Assembly (NCBI RefSeq): GCF_000219625.1
Contig: NC_018206.1
Span: 124,001-188,000 of the forward strand
Length of the DNA stretch: 64,000 nucleotides
Source: Zymoseptoria tritici IPO323
Lineage: Eukaryota > Ascomycota > Dothideomycetes > Mycosphaerellales > Mycosphaerellaceae
Direction of reading: 5' to 3'
The translations under genes and the position numbers were made by a program. This document shows positions 41,116 to 52,050 of the stretch, one piece after another (the first letter of the stretch is position 1; each line of letters begins with the position of its first letter). The notes under the pieces are model-generated. The model made no database searches. It had not been told where the DNA came from and worked only from the letters and a program-made list of their open reading frames with translations.

Positions 41116-41898
41116 ATGGCGGTAAGTATCGTTTCTTCTCTTCTACCGAGACCGACCGCGAAGCTGCAGCAAATGGAAGATTCGGCAGAGTCAACTCGGC
41201 AAGTCATGGGCATTTCTCCTGCTCTCTCTGCTCCCAGACTCATTCCTGGCCCGCTCATACACGGATTGAAGACAACGGCCTCAATTTTCTCCGTTCCGCA
41301 ACTTGTCCAGTCGCCTTTCCTCCCCTCCCTGCTGAGCACCATAAACCAAGCGTTTGCAGCTTCACATTCCCTTAGACCCGAACTGTTCCTTCAATCTCAC
41401 GGACCTCGTCTTAGCTCCATCGAAGACTTTCTCTCCAATCTCCAGGATCCGGAGTCCTTCATCATCATTGTGTCTCGACCAGGAAGCGACGAAGTCATCG
41501 CAACATCAAGCGCAAGACGATATATCGGTCCTCCTGTAAAGGATTCGGCTGCGGTTGAGGTCAAGGAATCACCATGGACGCGCACCATAGAAGTTGAGCC
41601 TGGCGCAGAAGAATGGGAGCTGAAACTGATGGCTACGCAGCCTGATGTGCAAGGACAGGGAGTAGCGGCATGGATGATGGCATTGGTGGAGAGGGAAATT
41701 GTGGCGAGATCGCAGGCGAAGTGGGCAGCGAGGGAAGGCGCAGCAGCAGTACCCAGGTTGAAGATGGTGCTGTGCACGCTGCGGGAATTGAAAGGGGAAT
41801 TCTACTTGCGAAGAGGATATTTGAAGGACTACGAGACGTCGCGAGGCGATGGCTTTCAGTTCCACATACTTCATCTGTCCAAGACGATCGAGACGTGA
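41116..41898 (+). CDS. GNAT-family N-acetyltransferase
   Basis: 260-residue frame from ATG 41116. The acetyl-CoA binding motif A is seen as ELKLMATQPDVQGQGVAAWM (Q-x-x-G-x-G/A type), followed by the helix MALVEREIVARSQ and a C-terminal strand region, EFYLRRGYLKDYE, typical of GNAT proteins. The N-terminal half has SIEDFLSNLQDPESFIIIVS. Substrate unknown. The first codons, ATGGCG, are followed directly by GTAAGT. A 48-nt in-frame intron ending GCTGCAG (41122-41169) could exist, which would join MA to QMEDSAEST; ATG 41173 is another start. All options keep the same domain. Confidence 0.75.
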   Translation: MAVSIVSSLLPRPTAKLQQMEDSAESTRQVMGISPALSAPRLIPGPLIHGLKTTASIFSVPQLVQSPFLPSLLSTINQAFAASHSLRPELFLQSHGPRLSSIEDFLSNLQDPESFIIIVSRPGSDEVIATSSARRYIGPPVKDSAAVEVKESPWTRTIEVEPGAEEWELKLMATQPDVQGQGVAAWMMALVEREIVARSQAKWAAREGAAAVPRLKMVLCTLRELKGEFYLRRGYLKDYETSRGDGFQFHILHLSKTIET

Positions 41899-41941
41899 GA
41901 AATTTTGGTCTTCATCATCACTCGTCTATGGAGTCAACACC

Positions 41942-43495
41942 CTATGTCCTCTTGATATGCCTCTTCCCGAAGCCACGGCCCTTGAAACCGTTCATCTTCA
42001 GCAAGAATGCTCCGCGCTCAATCGTGTTCACGACGATCCATCCACTTGGAAAGGTGTAATGACTCCACGTTCCGACATAGTCCACGATTCCGCCACCTGG
42101 CAGCGCATCATCCTCGGGATACACATCAAAGAATGCCACTTCCTCAATGCCAGCACCAGTCGAATCCTCCTCGATAGTGCTCACATCCAAGACACGAAGA
42201 CCAGCTCCGTAGTTCGACTGGTAAGCAAGACCGTCGTAGATGTACTGGTTGTGATCGATACCCTTGACTTTCGTCTTGTAGAAACCCGTGTTGACCGGCT
42301 TCTCCAAGTCGGTGATGTCGAAGATGTAGCTCACAGGGAATTGATCAGCCGCCGGACCGGAGCGTTCTTCCTCGTCGATCTCGTCATCCAAGATCAGGCG
42401 GGTCTGCCACATTGGATCGTTGACCCAGCCTTGGTGCGTATAGGTTGCTCCAACGTAAGGCGTGCGGGAGATGACCTTTGCGGCTTGAGGACCGGTTTTG
42501 TTGGTTACGTCGTAGATGGTCAGGGTGTCTTCATTGTAGCCGTAGCAAATGTCCTTGCCGTTGTAGCGAGTGTCGGGACCGCGGTAGACGATGCATTGGG
42601 CGTCGTGGACGTAGCCGTCTTGAGGAGCGCAACCTTCGGAGTAGGGCTTGGATGGATCGTCGAGGTTAATGAAGATGAGACCTCCACCGCAAGCAGAGGT
42701 CCTGGGTGCAGCTCCAACAGCTACAGCATAGTTGAGCTCCTCGTTGACAACAACGTTGTGGCTGCGACCGGTAGGAAGGTCGGTGAACAAGCCAGTGAGG
42801 TCTGTCTTTGGGTCAAAGGTCTTAGGCTGAAGAGGGTTGATAGTCAAGAGCTTGCGAAGATCAAAGATCTGAATGTCGTGGTCGACGGCCTCGGAGCCGA
42901 CAATCAAGTAGTTGCCGTTGACCTTGATTTCTCGCCAGATGATGGGGGTTGATTGTTGCGGCAGGCGGCCGAGGTAGACCAGCGATCCGGACTTACTGAT
43001 CTGAAGGACATGTCAGTGTGAAACACTGGTATGCGATGGCTGATCGACATACCTCGACAAAAGCCGCACCATCGCTCTGTCCGATGGCCATGAACTCTCT
43101 CCCCATATATGTCCAACCCCAACTACCCGAGCCTTCACCAGTGGGACTACCCATCTCCGCATGCGACTTGAAGTCGTACATGTCGATGCCCTTGCACTTG
43201 AAAGTCTGCAACGGGTCACCCTTGACGGCAACGGCGAGACCATCTTTGTTGCATTGGACTTTGGCCGCTTTGTGGCCGTTCCACTTCTTGGAGATGAACT
43301 TGCCAGCAGCACGTTTGGTGGCCCAGGATGCCTTTTAAGGTGTCAGTACATTCCTCGGAGGTCGGATGAGTGTTGACGAACCTCCTTGGCTTCCATGTGC
43401 TTCATGTGGACTTTTCCGCTGACATACTCCTCTTTGGAGAATTTGGCGGCCGAGGCCAGCACGGGTAGGAGCGTAGCAATAGTAGAGAACTTCAT
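41942..43495 (-). CDS. Secreted LVIVD-like / choice-of-anchor-B type protein
   Basis: Three exons: 43495-43382, 43331-43053 and 43000-41942 (introns of 50 and 52 nt), giving 483 aa. A signal peptide (MKFSTIATLLPVLASAA) precedes a large extracellular domain with repeated strand-turn units that fit a beta-propeller: LVYLGRLPQQSTPIIWREIK, GNYLIVGSEAVDHDIQIFD, GRSHNVVVNEELNYAVAVG, DGYVHDAQCIVYRGPD and IDHNQYIYDGLAYQSNYGAG. The His-Asp and His-Asn motifs in successive blades resemble the bacterial-like LVIVD/choice-of-anchor-B families found in many fungi. Function is unknown. Splicing is supported by restoration of ME(A)KE-ASWATK and AAFVE-ISKSGS. Confidence 0.75.
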
Positions 43496-44739
43496 CTTTG
43501 CGGAATCGAGAAAGATGGATGAAAGGGATGGAGTCGCCCTACCAACAACGAGAAGCACTCGCCATCATATACTGCATCCCTTACCTCGTATCTGCCCGCC
43601 GTGGCATTCGCCTACGAATGTGGAGCACGAGCACGCCCATCATTCTCCGCAACGAGATAGCATGCAATGAGACCTTCCTATCGCAGAGCCTCTCCGGCAG
43701 TAAATTCTGGAAGAGGTTGCAGTCGCACTGACGAGGCTGGGCATCTTCTTGGTATGGAGGTTTCTGCGTTGTACGGCGGTGCATGATTTGCTTAATGGGA
43801 GTTTTGAGAGTGGCGATCCTGCTTGGCGGTGCGGCTGGTTGCATATGCACCGCGATATGAGTGGATACCAGAGAGAGCGGAGGGCTCCCAACTGGGAGGA
43901 ATGGAGATCTTGGCTTGATTGATCCTCCAGACTCGTTGTAGGGTTTCTTGTGCCCAGATACCTCGAGTATACAAGTCTTCTTTCATTGCCTGGTCATCTG
44001 ACCCTTGCGTAAGGTTTCCACAGTCATCTAAAGGAAATACAGATCCATTCTCCCTATAGGGCAGGAAGGCTCGTCGCGGGGATGGTTTTAACTCGATTAA
44101 GCAGGAGCCAAGATGGTGTCCAAGGAGGCCAAGAGTCCGCGCTTTAGCTTAGCTTTTCATGTGCGACGATCTCGAGTGTATGTGACCTTCTGCATTTTGG
44201 TAGTGATCGTCTTCTTGCGTCTTGTCGATGATTTACGTCAGCTGGTCCGAAGTAGAGTGGAAATCCTGGATCAGAAGTCGTCATGCCTGATGACGAAGAT
44301 TTGAATGTTGATCTGACAAGCTAAAACATTACCACTGAGATTGTTCGCTGTACAATACATGCCCGCTGTGACGCCTTCAAGCATACGACTTTGTGTGCTG
44401 CTCCTCTCAGATATCCCTCATGGCCTGTCCGTGTTATGCATCTCTCTTCCATATCCGGTCCACTTGTCCGTCCATGCCGCACGCCTCATTGTATACTTCT
44501 TCCAGATCGAAATGTCCTTCAACTGGAGACTGATAGACTCAAGTCTCTCGAAGTCACCGATGATATTCCCCATAAACTTTCCCATTCATGCAATCTTGGG
44601 CCTCTTCGCACTCGATGCGGGCGTCGTCCTTCTTTCGACAGCCTGGCCTGGCTCTTCCGTCTTCGGCGTGAAGTCCGCCGACGTGACATCAAGCGCTTCG
44701 ATGTCAGCCTAATTCAAGTCCGTCTCCTCCCAGAGCCTC
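43496..44739. other. Intergenic, no gene seen
   Basis: 1.2 kb between the LVIVD-like gene start and the GPI-protein stop. The frames present are short and incoherent. Confidence 0.45.
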
Positions 44740-47253
44740 TCAAGCTCCCAATAACGCTACAACGAACAGTCCGATCGCTAGCGAGCTGATGCCATGGGCA
44801 GAGACAAGTTCGGCGGCAGCGGCCTTACTGCTTGAAGCCGCCGGCGCACTCCCACTCTTCGTAGCACTACCTCCTGGCCCGTCGCTCGTCCGACTACTGC
44901 CAGTTTGCGTAGCGCTTGAAGAGACCGCTGCCTGGCCGACAGTATATTTCGTCACGACCACGACTCCATTCGTCGCAGCACTGAGGACCTCCCCATCACT
45001 CAGTGTGGTCGCATCATCTCCAGGCGTAAGTGGAGTTCCATCAACCACCACGACTCCTCCATCTTGGGTTTGAACTGCAACATGCACATCGCCGTCCAGC
45101 GTAGCTGTTACAGAGTCCTCTCCGCTACCATTCGGGAAGCTGTAAACGTGCACTTCATTGAACACCACTCCTCCAGGCTGGTAGCTCGCTGTCACGCCTT
45201 CTGCCACAGTCTGCGGTGGACCGTTCAACACGCAGGTCACGGTCCCGATGACGGCGACATTGTTTGAGCCTGTCGCGTGGATTTCTTGGCCATTGCTAAG
45301 TGTGAAGGTGTATGTCCAAGGTTCGTTTGAAGGGCAGGGCGCTACCGCTTGCTGGTTGTTGTTGGTGTTGCTATCCGACGAGGAGCCAGATGAGCCAGAT
45401 GAACCAGATGAGCCAGATGAGCCAGATGAGCCAGATGAAGGAGATGAGCCGGATGAGGGATTGTTCTGGTTGCCGTTGGGATTGGAGTTGGAGTTCGGAG
45501 ACATGCCGGAGTTGATATACGACCCGACGGAGCCGCCAGAGTTGTCATTTGTGTTGTCGTCGTTGTTGCTGCCGCTGTTGGGGGTCGTTTCTGAGTTAGT
45601 GCTTCCACTGCCACTATTCGAGTTCGAGTTCGATCCAGAACCACTGTTCACGCTGCCTGCTCCACTTCCACCATTATTGGAGCCCGAGCCAGATCCAGAG
45701 CTTCCCTGACCTTGACCATTACCATTATTGTTCCCATTGTTTCCGGACCCTGGTTGCGGAATCGTATCAGCGGTCCCGTGCTCGTCATTCGACCCAGATC
45801 CGCCGCTGTCATCATTATGTCCTTCATCCCCACCATGCCCGGTCGGCAGCGTGTTCTGTTCCGCGGTCGGCGCTGGCTTCGCAGATGTCGCTTGCGGTGT
45901 CGAATGCGCGTATGGATTCGTAATCGCATCCGCAGACTTCGCCTCCGTCAACGCCAACGGCGGGTCAAACAGCCCGTTGTACCACATCTGACAATCCTTA
46001 AAGTCCGGACTCAGCTCTGTGATCTGCGGAGGAATGGCCAGTTGCGGCAAATACGACCTCTCGTCGATGACGTCGCATTGAGGACCTCCCCAAGGTCCGC
46101 GGGTACATTGGTTCATACCAACCCATGCGGACCACGGGATTGGAGTCTGGAAGTCGCCGTAGTTGACAGGATAGCCCGTGATCTTGTCCGTCTCCATGAG
46201 TCGTTGAAAATGATCTTGGAAATAGCGAAGACTGAGCACAGAGGAAGAGGGCATGGCCAGGATGGCATCTGTGACAGTTCCGAATGTATGCGAGCAACGA
46301 TCGGCGGCCCATACTGAGCCAATGGAGATGTATGCAGTTCCCTCGGTGAACGCATGACCATCTGTAGTGATGGTCTGTTTCGATCGGTCCGTGGGTGTCG
46401 GTACATGGCTAGCATTACCGAGCGACTTTCCTGCATACGCCGTGATGACTGCATCGGAATTGTACGTTGTCAAATTCGCAGTTGGCGTGGTCGCGCAGTA
46501 GTCTCGCGTGAGAGACACGCTCTGCGTCGGCTCTGGCCAGTAGACTAGCTGCACGTGCGTACCGTAGATGGTGCACTTGCCGCAGCCGCGAATGCCTGAG
46601 TTCAGTGACGAATAGTGTTCAGCCAAGGACGAGTTCTGGCAGAAAGGCGTGGTCAAAGGTGTGGCGAACGTGGCCGTGGCATTCGCTGTGAGTGAGCTAC
46701 TATATGCAGCCCAGAGGGGATCACAGTCGGAAGGCTGGACCGTACATGATGGGGATGGCCCGGTGTAGGCAACGCCAAAGGTCTGCGTTATGGTGGTGTA
46801 TCCCGTTACCGCATCAGAGCGGGTGACCGTACCAGTGGAAAGGGTGACGGGATGGTCCCATGTTACTCTCGGATGGAGGTCGCACAGTGTGGTGGCGTTT
46901 GCGATATACTTGATGGGGAATTTGACCGCACCACCAAGCGAGTCGGTCAGCGTTGTAACATTGTTGTGTAGACTCGTCCATGAGTCGTAAGCCGCGGAGT
47001 AGGAATTCCTTTCGGCGTTGCACGATTTCGCATAGTCCGGTCCAGAGCCTGTCGCTGGTAAACAGGTATTGTTCCATGATGTGCTTGTCGGTACAGGAGA
47101 TGCATAGGTGTTGTTCGCTGATGTACTCGTCGGCATGGAGGATGCGTACGTGTTATTTGCTGATGTGTTGATTGGTACAAAATGTGCGTCGGCAGTGACG
47201 GCAAAGGCGTACATCATCGCCAGCAGACCGGCGGGCAATTCAAACGTCTTCAT
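44740..47253 (-). CDS. Large Ser/Gly/Asn-rich surface protein, probable GPI anchor
   Basis: Single exon, 837 aa. It has a signal peptide (MKTFELPAGLLAMMYAFAVTADA). A 14-residue repeat (TSANNTYASSMPTS, TSANNTYASPVPTS, then a diverged copy) lies next to it. A Cys-containing globular region follows (about residues 60-450, with CNAERNSYSAAY, GCGKCTIYGT and CQMWYNGLFDPPL). Then comes a long low-complexity Gly/Ser/Asn linker with perfect GSS repeats. A second compact region (AVAPCPSNEPWTYTFTLSNG...) precedes a Ser/Ala-rich stretch and a hydrophobic C-terminal tail (GISSLAIGLFVVALLGA), as expected for GPI attachment. Probably a cell-wall or surface glycoprotein; the family of the globular part is not recognised. 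Many NxT/S sites suggest heavy glycosylation. Confidence 0.8.
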   Translation of the reverse strand: MKTFELPAGLLAMMYAFAVTADAHFVPINTSANNTYASSMPTSTSANNTYASPVPTSTSWNNTCLPATGSGPDYAKSCNAERNSYSAAYDSWTSLHNNVTTLTDSLGGAVKFPIKYIANATTLCDLHPRVTWDHPVTLSTGTVTRSDAVTGYTTITQTFGVAYTGPSPSCTVQPSDCDPLWAAYSSSLTANATATFATPLTTPFCQNSSLAEHYSSLNSGIRGCGKCTIYGTHVQLVYWPEPTQSVSLTRDYCATTPTANLTTYNSDAVITAYAGKSLGNASHVPTPTDRSKQTITTDGHAFTEGTAYISIGSVWAADRCSHTFGTVTDAILAMPSSSVLSLRYFQDHFQRLMETDKITGYPVNYGDFQTPIPWSAWVGMNQCTRGPWGGPQCDVIDERSYLPQLAIPPQITELSPDFKDCQMWYNGLFDPPLALTEAKSADAITNPYAHSTPQATSAKPAPTAEQNTLPTGHGGDEGHNDDSGGSGSNDEHGTADTIPQPGSGNNGNNNGNGQGQGSSGSGSGSNNGGSGAGSVNSGSGSNSNSNSGSGSTNSETTPNSGSNNDDNTNDNSGGSVGSYINSGMSPNSNSNPNGNQNNPSSGSSPSSGSSGSSGSSGSSGSSGSSSDSNTNNNQQAVAPCPSNEPWTYTFTLSNGQEIHATGSNNVAVIGTVTCVLNGPPQTVAEGVTASYQPGGVVFNEVHVYSFPNGSGEDSVTATLDGDVHVAVQTQDGGVVVVDGTPLTPGDDATTLSDGEVLSAATNGVVVVTKYTVGQAAVSSSATQTGSSRTSDGPGGSATKSGSAPAASSSKAAAAELVSAHGISSLAIGLFVVALLGA
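45378..45450. repeat. 9-bp coding tandem repeat (Gly-Ser-Ser)
   Basis: On the + strand GAGCCAGAT-type units follow one another and encode alternating Gly-Ser-Ser on the minus strand inside the surface-protein gene. The copies are nearly identical, so length variation is likely. Confidence 0.85.
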
Positions 47254-49191
47254 CGTGTCGGTCTCCTTTCCCGCGGCGAGAGGTTGAACGCGGTCAGAAT
47301 GCAGTCCGGTTCAAGTCGTTCACGGACGGGATCCAAGCGAGTGTGGTATGCGAGAATGCATGCTTTGAGCGAGCGAACGTGGTGGGGGGGGTGAGGTGAG
47401 GTGAGTTGGCAGACAACGCAGTGAGGAGAAACGAACGCGACGCCTTGAGGTGCAGAAGCTAGATTGAGTGTTAGTATCGCCATCCCAGCAAAGTTTCCTG
47501 GTCGGTGACGCTCTTGGACCAGCCTGTCCTGGTCTGGTCCCTCCTATTCGGCCGGCAACCACGGCACTAGCGACGCGAGTCGAGTGTGTACATTCTGCTC
47601 TGCTTCGAATCGTGTTGCTTCGAGCTTCAGCTGCACAGCGGATTCATCCTGGCGGATGTGGGCAAATGTCTTCCCTCTTCTCATCCCTCGTGTCATGGAT
47701 CGCGGCATGGATGGAACCCCATCAACCAAGCCTCGAATGAAGAGGTCAGACTTCTTCAGAAGTAGTAGCCTCAAGGTTCCGGACCGATGACAATCCGCCA
47801 AGCATGCCTACGGTATCGCGTTGGAAACAGCGAAAAGAACACACGATCAAGATACATATAGTAAACGCCGTGAACCGCGATCCGATTGCGCGTTGCAGTG
47901 GATTTGGGAAGACGAGAGCTTGAGACCATCTTCTGCCTTTGTCCTCTGCAAGAAATTGTCGGGTAGCCTCTTGCCTTGTCTGATCCGTACCACCAAGAAA
48001 ATGTCCTGTGCCAAGGCACGACACTGCCGTATACGCAAGCACGAGGTCGAGCGGAATGCCTGCACGTATACGACAGTGCCGAACAAAATCCTTGTTCCTC
48101 TGACGAACGTACAGTAGCTCATCACTGCAAGTCTCTGAGTCCCAACTCCAAGATCGCCATCTATCGCAGATAATTTTAGCTCGCTGCAACCCAGAAAACT
48201 AAACTCGCACAGCTCGGATCTGGTCGTTCCAGGATGATCCCTTCAAACTCTATGATACGCCACTTTGCGCAAATGCAGCCGATTTGCACGTGCGTGCTTG
48301 TCGATCTCGATTGCTTCGACTCGTGAAGATAATCGCGTGAAAGTAGCATGCGTGCGACTGGCACGCGACCGATGAAAAGGGATGCCATTCTTGATGAGGC
48401 GCACTCCACGATCTCGAGCGTCGTCAGCCTCATTCTCCTTCGCAGAGCTGTACACAATCCCTGCCACAATGATGCATAGGAGATCAGGATCGTTGCGAAC
48501 TAGCAAGGTATTCGACCAGGCCTCTTGAGCCGCGTCACCCATGGATGTCACTAAGCACATGCCAACGCCAGGGGTATCGTGGTTGGAAAACCACTGCAGG
48601 AGTCGATCTCGTTCTCGTCGACGCTTTCATAGCCAGCACCGACGGATCGTCTTCAACAACACGGGCTCCGCCGATCGCGGACAAGATGATAGACAAAAGT
48701 ACCCAGCTGTGCAGCGCTGACGCAAGCGTAGCCAAACAACGGACACGTAGCTGATCTCGATTTCAACGTAGCTCGAGACGGATTTGAGCTGTTATGCAGT
48801 CAGCAGAACCCCAGCATGTGCAGATGCAAAGAGTGGCATCGTTCTTCGTCGGCAGTTCGTCAGTATGGGTACCGCGCAGCTTCCGATTGAAGCTCGCAAG
48901 CATCGACCTGAACAGCGTCCTCAAAGCAAGATGGCGGACTGGCGGCATGCGCTGCGAAAGTGGCTGTGTTGATTTCAATGCTCTCAATGTTTGGCTCAAG
49001 GCGACTACGGCCGCATTGTATCGTACACTCTATCTGCGTAGAGGGGAGTAGCCTGTTGACTTGATTAGCCAACGATGATGCTAGAGCGAACAGCAGACTC
49101 ACTGCAGGCACTGCGCGCCGTCTATGAAAAAGTCAGTGCAAACAGGCTGCACCCCATCTCATGCGAATTCCTTGAAACGTGATTCCTTGAC
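47254..49191. other. Intergenic; one doubtful open stretch
   Basis: 1.9 kb. The minus frame from about 48640 down to 48243 reads plausibly (RLLQWFSNHDTPGVGMCL, GDAAQEAWSNTLLVRNDPDL) but has no clear start or domain and is preceded by a stop. It could be a gene remnant. Nothing else is recognised. Confidence 0.35.
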
Positions 49192-50181
49192 TCATGACCG
49201 ATCAATCTTGCCCTTCCAGTCTGCAATGTGGTCGTTGATGACCTTGGCCGCTGCTTCAACCGTGAAGTTCCGTCCAATCGCCTCGACAAAATCGCCTTCC
49301 GGATCTACAATTCTCGTCAGTATTTCTCCATCCCGCTTACTAAATGCCTTTGCCAACTCACCCATCAAATAAAAGTAAATACTATGATCCACCAAATAAT
49401 CCTGTCCTGGCTTGACATCCGGCGGCGTCGAAAAGTATACCCGGTACGCCTTGCAAACCTCCTTGACCTGCTCCCATGTTCCAACCAATCCCAAGATGTC
49501 CTCATGAAACTCTTTCAAATACCTCTGCAATACCTCCGGCGTATCTCTCGCTGGATCACAGCTGATGAACACATTCCTCAACACCCCCTCTCCGTGTGTA
49601 GCCTTCACCCGCTCGATCATACCAGCCATCTTGTCCAACTCTTCCGGGCAGATATCCGGGCAATGCGTGAAGCCAAAGTAGACGAGACTGTATTTTCCTT
49701 TGAGGTTTGCGTCTGTGAAAGGTCGGTTGTGGTGGTCTGTGAGCGTGAAAGGTCCACCGACGAGTGGTTTGCCGATGCCTTTGTTCGCTTCGGCGATTCG
49801 TGCGCGGGACATACGAGCTTTTTCGTAGCGGAAGTAGACGGTCAGGCCGGCGCCAGCGAGAAGGAAGAGGATGCCTGCTTGCCATGAGAAGGGCTGTATT
49901 GTAGGTTAGTATTGATCTTGCCACGACGATTGTGAGATATCTGAACGCACGCCGAGCTTGTATTGTGTCTTCGCCTCCTCTATCGATTTTCTGGACCTCT
50001 TCGTGGTCGAAGTGAAAGTCCGAGAGGACTTTGAGAAAGCAATCGCATTGCTGGTCGTTGGTCTGCTGCGAATCTCATGTTTGGCGGATTGTGTAAGGTA
50101 TGAGAATGTCCGTCGAGTCGCGCATTGTCGGCAGATGCTAGGCTGAGCTGCTCGTAACGATGTGAGGATTGGAGATGCCAT
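49192..50181 (-). CDS. SCO1: Mitochondrial copper chaperone Sco1
   Basis: Delivers copper to the CuA site of cytochrome c oxidase in the mitochondrial inner membrane. Exons are 50181-49951, 49893-49362 and 49304-49192 (introns of 57 and 57 nt; branches TACTAAC and ACTGAC), giving 291 aa. It has an Arg/Ser-rich presequence (MASPILTSLRAAQPSICRQC) and one membrane helix (WQAGILFLLAGAGLTVYF). The thioredoxin-like domain carries the copper motif HCPDICPEELDKM (CxxxC) and the later ligand His in DYLVDHSIYFYLMDPEG, the last part being restored by splicing. Other conserved segments are GGPFTLTDHHNRPF and FISCDPARDTPEVL. ATG 50181 gives the expected targeting peptide. Confidence 0.95.
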
Positions 50182-50542
50182 GGTGGATGTCGGTCGAGAT
50201 GTGTGAATGTCGAAGATCGATGACGGTTCCGCGCTGGAGATTGAATGGGTGAAGTTCAGACGGCAGGCACCTCCGCGGCGAAATTGATGCTTGATGCCAT
50301 CGATATTTGATGGGAGCAATTGAAGTGTCCATCAGTCTCGGCCGCTCTGAATATAACGGCCATAATGACGAGACAGGAGAAGGCACTGGTATGAAATGTA
50401 CATTTCTGGTCTTCTATACCGCCCAGCGAGGCCTCCGTTTCCTGCTGTGACCGTATTCGTCCTCTCCTGAGTCGAGACTCGTTCTCTAGTATACAATATC
50501 ATACACTCCCTGTATCGAGCAGTACACACGTCCTCCACCCTG
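50182..50542. other. Intergenic, SCO1 promoter side
   Basis: 361 bp between the SCO1 start and the end of the upstream carrier gene on the same strand. Nothing distinctive. Confidence 0.5.
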
Positions 50543-51769
50543 TCATACGCCTGCACTTTCACCAAATGCCCAGAGCACACCTTCATACACGCCGAACATG
50601 ATCGATGCACTGGGAACTACCCGCAGCATATGCGGGATCAAACCACCATACAACGCCGCAAAGCCTTCCTCCTTGAACACGGTCGTGAAGCAGCTCCACA
50701 GCCCTCTATACTTCACTCTCCCACTGCTGTCCACCGGCGCCAATCGTAATCGTGTCCGTACAACCTCATGCGGATATGTGATCAATGCCGCAACGAACTT
50801 GGCTCCGCCCGCCGCAAACAGCTTGCCCGTCCACATGACTGTCTTGTCCCATGCGTTCGGCGCAAATCCTGATGCGTCCAGTCGTTCCTGCCGGCGTGCT
50901 AATGATGCCTTTGCCTGCTCGTACATGACCCATTGTAATGTGCTCTCGCTGACTCCCAGGTAGCTCGCCGTCAAGCCTCGATATAGACCTCGAATGCCCT
51001 CGTGCCGAACTGTCTTGGCCACGCAGTCCCATGCATTGCGGTATTGCCTTCCTCCGCCTTCTGATCCCGCTCGCTGCTTGTCGAGTTGTAATCGGGTTTT
51101 CACCAGCCAGATGGGATTTGTCGCCGTGCCTGTGATCATGCCCGCTGTTGCCGCGCTGAATAGATGTACCATGGGCGTCTCCTTGCCGTCGAAGAACATG
51201 TCCGAGTACAGTCTCTTTCCATTTCCATATGCCCAAAAATTTATTGCTCGAGCTGGAACCACGCCAATAAGGTTAGGACCCAGCCCTTTGAACAGTGCTC
51301 TCCATCCTTCGACCTTGGGTATTTGAGCGAGGATCTGACCAGTCTCTCGTATGTGTAGCAATGCGGCCCGAGCGAAGGAAAGTTCATGAGGCGGTGGGAT
51401 CCCTTTTGCGGCGCGAGCATTCGCGAGGACCTCCTGATAAAAATCACTCTGTAGACGCGTTTTTAACACTCGTAGAGGTCAGCTGTAGTTCGAGTATTGG
51501 CATCGATGTAAACTGAAGCACAAGCCCTGAGAGAAAGTCTCGGATTGCGCCGCGGGCTTCGGCACTGTATTCTTACCATCAAGAGGACATGTGAGGGTCG
51601 CCGCTGTCATTCCTCCAACTCCACCGGCAACGAAATGTGTCCAAGGGCGGCGGACGCTCTCTTGTGGTTGGCCTGCCATTGCGGCAGGAGGAATGGTCAC
51701 CGTGGATGCATCTTTGGGAGATACTTCGCCGAGTTCTCGAGACTGCGTTCTGGGCAGCGCAGACACCAT
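50543..51769 (-). CDS. RIM2: Mitochondrial carrier, Rim2 type (pyrimidine nucleotide transport)
   Basis: Inner-membrane SLC25 carrier; yeast Rim2 exchanges pyrimidine nucleotides and supports mtDNA maintenance and iron use. Exon 1 is 51769-51577 and exon 2 is 51468-50543; the 108-nt intron splits the first carrier motif, so that CPLD joins VLKTRLQSD. The three repeats carry PLDVLKTR, NPIWLVKTRLQLDK (the NPIW form is typical of the Rim2/SLC25A33-36 group) and YPHEVVRTRLR. The protein is 372 aa from ATG 51769, or 342 aa from ATG 51679 just before QPQESVRRPWTHFVAGG. The acceptor is an unusual ACGAG, but the frame requires it. It is divergent from the CIA30 gene. Confidence 0.88.
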
Positions 51770-52050
51770 GCGTGTCGATTGTCGAAGAGGATGTGCGAAT
51801 TGCGATGCGATGCGGATGTCGGCGTTCTGGACGAGGAGCTCTTTTTCGAGGTCCAACTTTCACTTTCACAAGCCGTCATGTCCGACTAGCGCCGCTCTAA
51901 GGCAGCGTCGGCCCGCCTTGCCGACCTCCGACCTCCGACCTCCGCATCGTTCGCCGCAACTGCTCTTCACGAGCTGCAGTCAACGTCACTATACCATTTC
52001 CACGACGACAGGTCATTCTCACTCTCCAGATCACCTTCAATTGGACTGCA
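51770..52050. promoter_or_regulatory. Shared promoter of RIM2-type and CIA30 genes
   Basis: 281 bp between divergent mitochondrial genes. It includes a CCGACCT 7-bp repeat in three copies at about 51921-51944 and a pyrimidine-rich stretch before the CIA30 ATG. Confidence 0.4.
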
